In this document: positions 28,043-30,733 of the stretch, piece after piece | Position numbering within the stretch: the stretch's first letter is position 1 | How the letters are laid out: each line of letters starts with the position of its first letter | From: Mogibacterium sp. | GTDB taxonomy: Bacteria > Bacillota > Clostridia > Peptostreptococcales > Anaerovoracaceae | Assembly: GCA_017434685.1 (NCBI GenBank) | Contig: JAFREV010000099.1 | Coordinates: forward strand, 1 to 30,733 | Direction of reading: 5' to 3' | DNA: 30,733 nt | The notes under the pieces: generated by a model | What the model was told of the DNA's origin: nothing | The model's input: the letters and a program-made list of their open reading frames with translations, nothing else | The model's database searches: none | Translations under genes and position numbers: made by a program

Positions 28043-28075
28043 TGAGATAATAAAACGAGTATGAAGGAAACGATG

Positions 28076-28759
28076 ATGGAAACAATCAGAAAAGAACTGT
28101 TCGAAAGGCAGGATATAAAGTACGGAGAGTTTCAGGCGAAGCTCATGCCGACAGTCGATCCCGAAAAGATGATAGGCGTGAGGACACCGGAACTACGCAA
28201 ACTTGCAAAGCAGTTGATAAAGAATGGGGATGCGGCAGAGTTCATCAAGGAACTTCCGCACGAGTACTTCGATGAGAATCAACTGCATGCGTTTATTATT
28301 TCTGAAATGAAGGATTATGAGGAATGCATCGCTGAGGTGAATCGCTTTCTGCCGTATGTAGATAACTGGGCAACCTGCGATCAGCTTTCGCCGAAAGTGT
28401 TTAAGAAGCACAGGGCGAATCTGCTCGGGGAAATCAAAGAGTGGATTAGGTCCGAAGAGACTTACACAATCAGATTCGGGATTGGTATGCTGATGCAGCA
28501 TTATCTGGATGAGGACTTCAAAGCGGAGTATCCGAAAATGGTGGCTGACGTTAAATCAGATGAGTACTATGTCAATATGATGATTGCATGGTACTTTGCA
28601 ACTGCGCTTGCAAAAAAGTATGAAGAGGTCCTACCGTTCATAGAAAACAAGGTGCTGGACAAGTGGACTCACAATAAAGCCATACAAAAGTCTGTAGAGA
28701 GTTACCGCATCACGCCGGAACAAAAGGAATATCTAAAGGGACTGAGAATTCCCAAGTAA
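28076..28759 (+). CDS. AlkD-like DNA alkylation repair protein (HEAT-like repeat DNA glycosylase)
   Basis: The protein has about 227 residues. Helical repeats with GVRTPELRKLAKQL, FLPYVDNWATCDQLSP, RFGIGMLMQHYLDEDF and YYVNMMIAWYFATALAKKYE are typical of the AlkD/DNA alkylation repair family (PF08713), which removes alkylated bases such as N3- or N7-alkylpurines. The Asp-Asn-Trp of VDNWATCD is in the expected active-site helix. ATG codons at 28061, 28073 and 28076 are in frame. 28076 is favoured because AAGGA lies 7 nt upstream, but 28061 is possible. It follows the PD-(D/E)XK-like gene closely and ends before a hairpin at 28774-28812. Confidence 0.9.
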   Translation: METIRKELFERQDIKYGEFQAKLMPTVDPEKMIGVRTPELRKLAKQLIKNGDAAEFIKELPHEYFDENQLHAFIISEMKDYEECIAEVNRFLPYVDNWATCDQLSPKVFKKHRANLLGEIKEWIRSEETYTIRFGIGMLMQHYLDEDFKAEYPKMVADVKSDEYYVNMMIAWYFATALAKKYEEVLPFIENKVLDKWTHNKAIQKSVESYRITPEQKEYLKGLRIPK

Positions 28760-28773
28760 TAGTTATATTAAAA

Positions 28774-28812
28774 TACTTTCCCCATTGCAGAATAAGCGGA
28801 AGAGGGAAAGTA
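28774..28812 (-). terminator. Terminator of the second LysR gene (minus strand)
   Basis: TACTTTCCC (28774-28782) and GGGAAAGTA (28804-28812) are a perfect 9-bp inverted repeat. Read on the minus strand it is followed by TTTTAATAT, suitable for ending the LysR transcript. The plus-strand tail lacks a T-run, so it serves the AlkD-like gene less well. Confidence 0.5.
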
Positions 28813-28835
28813 AACAGAAAATTCAATGAACAACT

Positions 28836-29705
28836 TCACTTAACATTTTGTTTAAGGAAGTCGATTACGAAGCGGGCAAGTGGGCCTGCTTCTTTTTCTG
28901 AACGAATACCTACACCGAGGGTTCTGTATGCCTCGGGCTTCAGCATACGGCAGTCGTAGTCGCCCGGAAATTTTTCAATTATGAGCTCCGGCAGAACCGC
29001 GATGCCTAGGCCGTACTGGACCGTGGTGAGCACTGCGAAGTCATCTTTGAAATAGTATTTAACATCGGGCTCAAAGCCGGCATTATCGAATATCTTACGA
29101 ACATCGCGGTCATACGACTGATAGGTCAGTACCATCGGGTGCTTGGCCAGTTCCTTTACAGGTACGTAGTCAAAAGAACTAAGGTCGTGATTTTCTGAAA
29201 AGACCACCATGAGCGGATCTTCGAGCAGCGGTATGAAATCTACACTGTCTGCATCGGGCTGACTCATCAGTGCTATGTCGAGGGAACCGTTTTGTATGCC
29301 TCTCAGCATCTCGTCTTGACCGCTCTCCTCGATCTCAAATACGACATTCGGATAATTCGCCTGAAAGAACGAGAGCAGCTGAGGAAGCCATGAGGTGGAA
29401 GTGCTGACAAAGGTACCTATCCTGATGGTTCCTTTGTGAATTCCTCGTATGCTGTCGATTTCCTGATAGAACTTCTCCTCCTGCGCCATTATGGCTCGCA
29501 TTGACGGAAGGAGCTCTTTGCACTCCTCTGTCGGCTCAACTCCTCGCTTGGTTTTTATCAGCAGGGGAAATCCGATCTCTTCTTCAAACGCCTTAACCAT
29601 CTGAGTCAGATTTGACTGTGTGTATCCGAGTATCTCTCCGGCCTTTGTCAAACTGCCGCTGTCTATTGAAGTCAGCAGCACGCTTACCATCTTGTTTGTG
29701 TTCAT
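28836..29705 (-). CDS. LysR-family transcriptional regulator (copy 2)
   Basis: This 289-residue protein is a paralogue of the regulator at 10372-11238, with matching HTH (GSLTKAGEILGYTQSNLTQ, EEEIGFPLLIKTKRG) and effector-domain blocks (GTIRIGTF, VVFEIEESGQDEML, GSLDIALMSQ, DDFAVLTTVQYGLGIAVLPE). The ATG has AGAGGTGAT upstream. It is divergent from the micropeptide at 29894 and the BrnQ-type transporter at 30088, a standard layout for LysR control of a neighbouring transport gene. The coinducer could be a branched-chain amino acid, by inference. A dyad ATGTA/TACAT at 29721-29737 lies just upstream. Confidence 0.94.
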   Translation of the reverse strand: MNTNKMVSVLLTSIDSGSLTKAGEILGYTQSNLTQMVKAFEEEIGFPLLIKTKRGVEPTEECKELLPSMRAIMAQEEKFYQEIDSIRGIHKGTIRIGTFVSTSTSWLPQLLSFFQANYPNVVFEIEESGQDEMLRGIQNGSLDIALMSQPDADSVDFIPLLEDPLMVVFSENHDLSSFDYVPVKELAKHPMVLTYQSYDRDVRKIFDNAGFEPDVKYYFKDDFAVLTTVQYGLGIAVLPELIIEKFPGDYDCRMLKPEAYRTLGVGIRSEKEAGPLARFVIDFLKQNVK

Positions 29706-29720
29706 AAGATCACCTCTTTC

Positions 29721-29737
29721 ATGTACATTTTATACAT
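29721..29737. promoter_or_regulatory. Possible LysR-binding dyad in the divergent region
   Basis: ATGTA and TACAT are separated by 7 bp and include the T-N11-A spacing characteristic of LysR sites. It lies 16 nt from the regulator start. A possible -10 box for the micropeptide transcript (TATATT at 29796-29801) is about 60 bp away. The support is weak. Confidence 0.35.
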
Positions 29738-29893
29738 TAAGAAAATTAATGACAAGCATTTTAACTGTTAATTTTTCATATGAGCAAAACCGCGCTATAT
29801 TATAACCAGGAAGAGGAAGCCAAAAGGCCAATCTGAAATACCAACTTACAATTACTTATCACCAATATATAAATGGAAAAGGAGGACGGAAAG

Positions 29894-29983
29894 ATGTTAT
29901 TCGCAATATTCTACGTAGCAGTTATGACATTCATTTGCACCAAAGTGGTAGAGCACGTTCCTACCGAGAAGAAGAGCAGATAA
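29894..29983 (+). CDS. 29-residue single-pass membrane micropeptide
   Basis: The peptide starts MLFAIFYVAVMTFICTKVVE and has a basic tail ending TEKKSR. AAAGGAGG lies about 8 nt upstream of the ATG. It shares size, an ML start, one hydrophobic segment and a tail containing Glu, His and Pro with the peptide at 10203-10286. A terminator-like hairpin lies between it and the BrnQ-type gene. It may be an accessory peptide of that transporter, comparable in principle to small subunits of other amino-acid transporters; this is inference. Confidence 0.7.
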   Translation: MLFAIFYVAVMTFICTKVVEHVPTEKKSR

Positions 29984-30012
29984 AGAATGCACATAAAATA
30001 CTCAGCCCGAGG

Positions 30013-30040
30013 GCGGTGGCAGTACTTGTCACCGCTTTTA
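30013..30040 (+). terminator. Terminator or attenuator between micropeptide and transporter gene
   Basis: GCGGTGGCA (30013-30021) pairs with TGTCACCGC (30027-30035) around GTACT, with one G-T pair, followed by TTTTA. It would give excess micropeptide transcript with partial read-through into the transporter gene. Confidence 0.65.
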
Positions 30041-30087
30041 GCGGATTGTAAAATGGACGAAATATGAAACTGTAAAATAGGTGAGCT

Positions 30088-30733
30088 ATGAAAAAGGATC
30101 TGGGGATAAAAGAATTAATGGTAATGGGCGGCGGACTTTTCTCGATGCACTTCGGTGCTGCCTGCATGCTCTTTCCGGTGCAGTGGGGCAAAGACGCGGG
30201 AACTGCACTTATTCCCGTGTTTATAGGCGTGCTGCTCTCCGGCGTGATACTTCCGTACTTCGGTTACCTCGCACTCGTAAAAGCGGATTGCACCTTCTCC
30301 GAGATGAGCATCAAGATAGCTCCGAAATTCGGTGCGTTCTTCGTTGCGCTTACCATATTCGTCATCGGGCCTCTATACATGGTCCCGAGGATGAGCGCTG
30401 CGGCATGGGCGGCAATAGTCCAGATTACGGGGCTTGAGACAGAGAATATGCTGCCTGTAATTCTCTTTTCCGTCGTCTACTATCTTGTTACGTATTGGTT
30501 TGTGGCAAACCCGGGCACGGTAATAGATAAGGTAGGAAAGATACTCTTTCCCGTACTGCTCGTTGTAGTCACTGCGGTCATCACAAAGAGCATAATCTCG
30601 CCTATCTCTACGGAGTGGGCGGCGCCGTCCTTCGATCAGAATCCTGTTGTGCACGGATTCCTCGAAGGATATGCGACGGCGGACCTACAGTGCGCCCTCC
30701 TGTTCGGAATAATAGTAATACACGGAATCAGGA
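30088..30733 (+). CDS. BrnQ-type (LIVCS family) branched-chain amino-acid transporter, 3' end outside the window
   Basis: The first 215 residues are present and the frame is open to the window edge. The N-terminus (GGLFSMHFGAACMLFPVQWG, KDAGTALIPVFIGVLLSGV) parallels the FGAGNLIFPP and G-x-x-AG region of BrnQ. Later segments VIGPLYMVPRMSAAAWAAI and LLFGIIVIHGIR match conserved BrnQ parts. At least six membrane helices are visible, as expected for a Na+- or H+-coupled importer of leucine, isoleucine or valine. AGGTGAG lies close before the ATG. It is downstream of the micropeptide and divergent from LysR copy 2, its likely regulator. The variant ACMLFPVQW in place of GNLIFPP may mean a different substrate. 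Confidence 0.85.
   Translation, partial: MKKDLGIKELMVMGGGLFSMHFGAACMLFPVQWGKDAGTALIPVFIGVLLSGVILPYFGYLALVKADCTFSEMSIKIAPKFGAFFVALTIFVIGPLYMVPRMSAAAWAAIVQITGLETENMLPVILFSVVYYLVTYWFVANPGTVIDKVGKILFPVLLVVVTAVITKSIISPISTEWAAPSFDQNPVVHGFLEGYATADLQCALLFGIIVIHGIR

Overview
The window looks like chromosome of an anaerobic, low-to-mid-GC Gram-positive bacterium of the class Clostridia. The basis is AGGAGG-type ribosome binding sites, TTG/GTG starts, Fe-S two-subunit L-serine dehydratase, a HydE-type radical SAM protein with a TM1266-type ACT protein, lipoproteins, and very large Lys/Thr/Gly-rich surface proteins ending in Fn3-like and Big2-like modules. I cannot name the genus. No rRNA, tRNA, CRISPR array or transposase was seen.

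Region 1 (1-1120) is the 3' part of a secreted surface protein gene broken by an in-frame TAG. Region 2 (1267-9930) is the most interesting part: a TM1266-like ACT protein, a FecCD-type permease, its ATPase, a HydE-like radical SAM enzyme, a NifH-like Fe protein, two divergent NifD/NifK-like (component 1) subunits, and a lipoprotein metal-chelate binding protein. NifB, NifEN, NifV, HydF and HydG are all absent, and key P-cluster and FeMo-co ligand positions are changed. This is therefore not nitrogen fixation or ordinary hydrogenase maturation. It is better read as an uncharacterised nitrogenase-like reductase coupled to uptake of a metal or metal chelate. The operon is interrupted by a palindromic AT-rich element (5386-5580) with a clear relative at 27001-27182 and a possible structural relative at 8311-8538.

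Region 3 (10203-15964) holds a 27-residue membrane micropeptide, a LysR regulator, a minimal zincin, a two-gene polar amino-acid ABC transporter and sdaAB/sdaAA. In the transporter, the binding-protein lobes appear circularly permuted and fused to the permease, and the ATPase carries an extra C-terminal domain. Region 4 (16091-23533) carries two beta-helix surface proteins, one of about 1,800 residues. Region 5 (23538-26601) has a PEBP-family protein, a probable ADP-ribosyltransferase-like toxin with an HTH antitoxin behind a promoter with a built-in dyad operator, and a radical SAM/SPASM-like enzyme.

Region 6 (26602-27247) has no gene. It is packed with inverted repeats, DnaA-box-like nonamers and a hairpin of about 124 nt, followed by the second palindromic element. 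Region 7 (27248-30733) has a PD-(D/E)XK-like nuclease, an AlkD-like DNA glycosylase, a second LysR closely resembling the first, a second micropeptide (29 residues) and the start of a BrnQ-type branched-chain amino-acid transporter that runs off the window. The repeated pairing of LysR and micropeptide suggests a duplicated regulatory or transport module.
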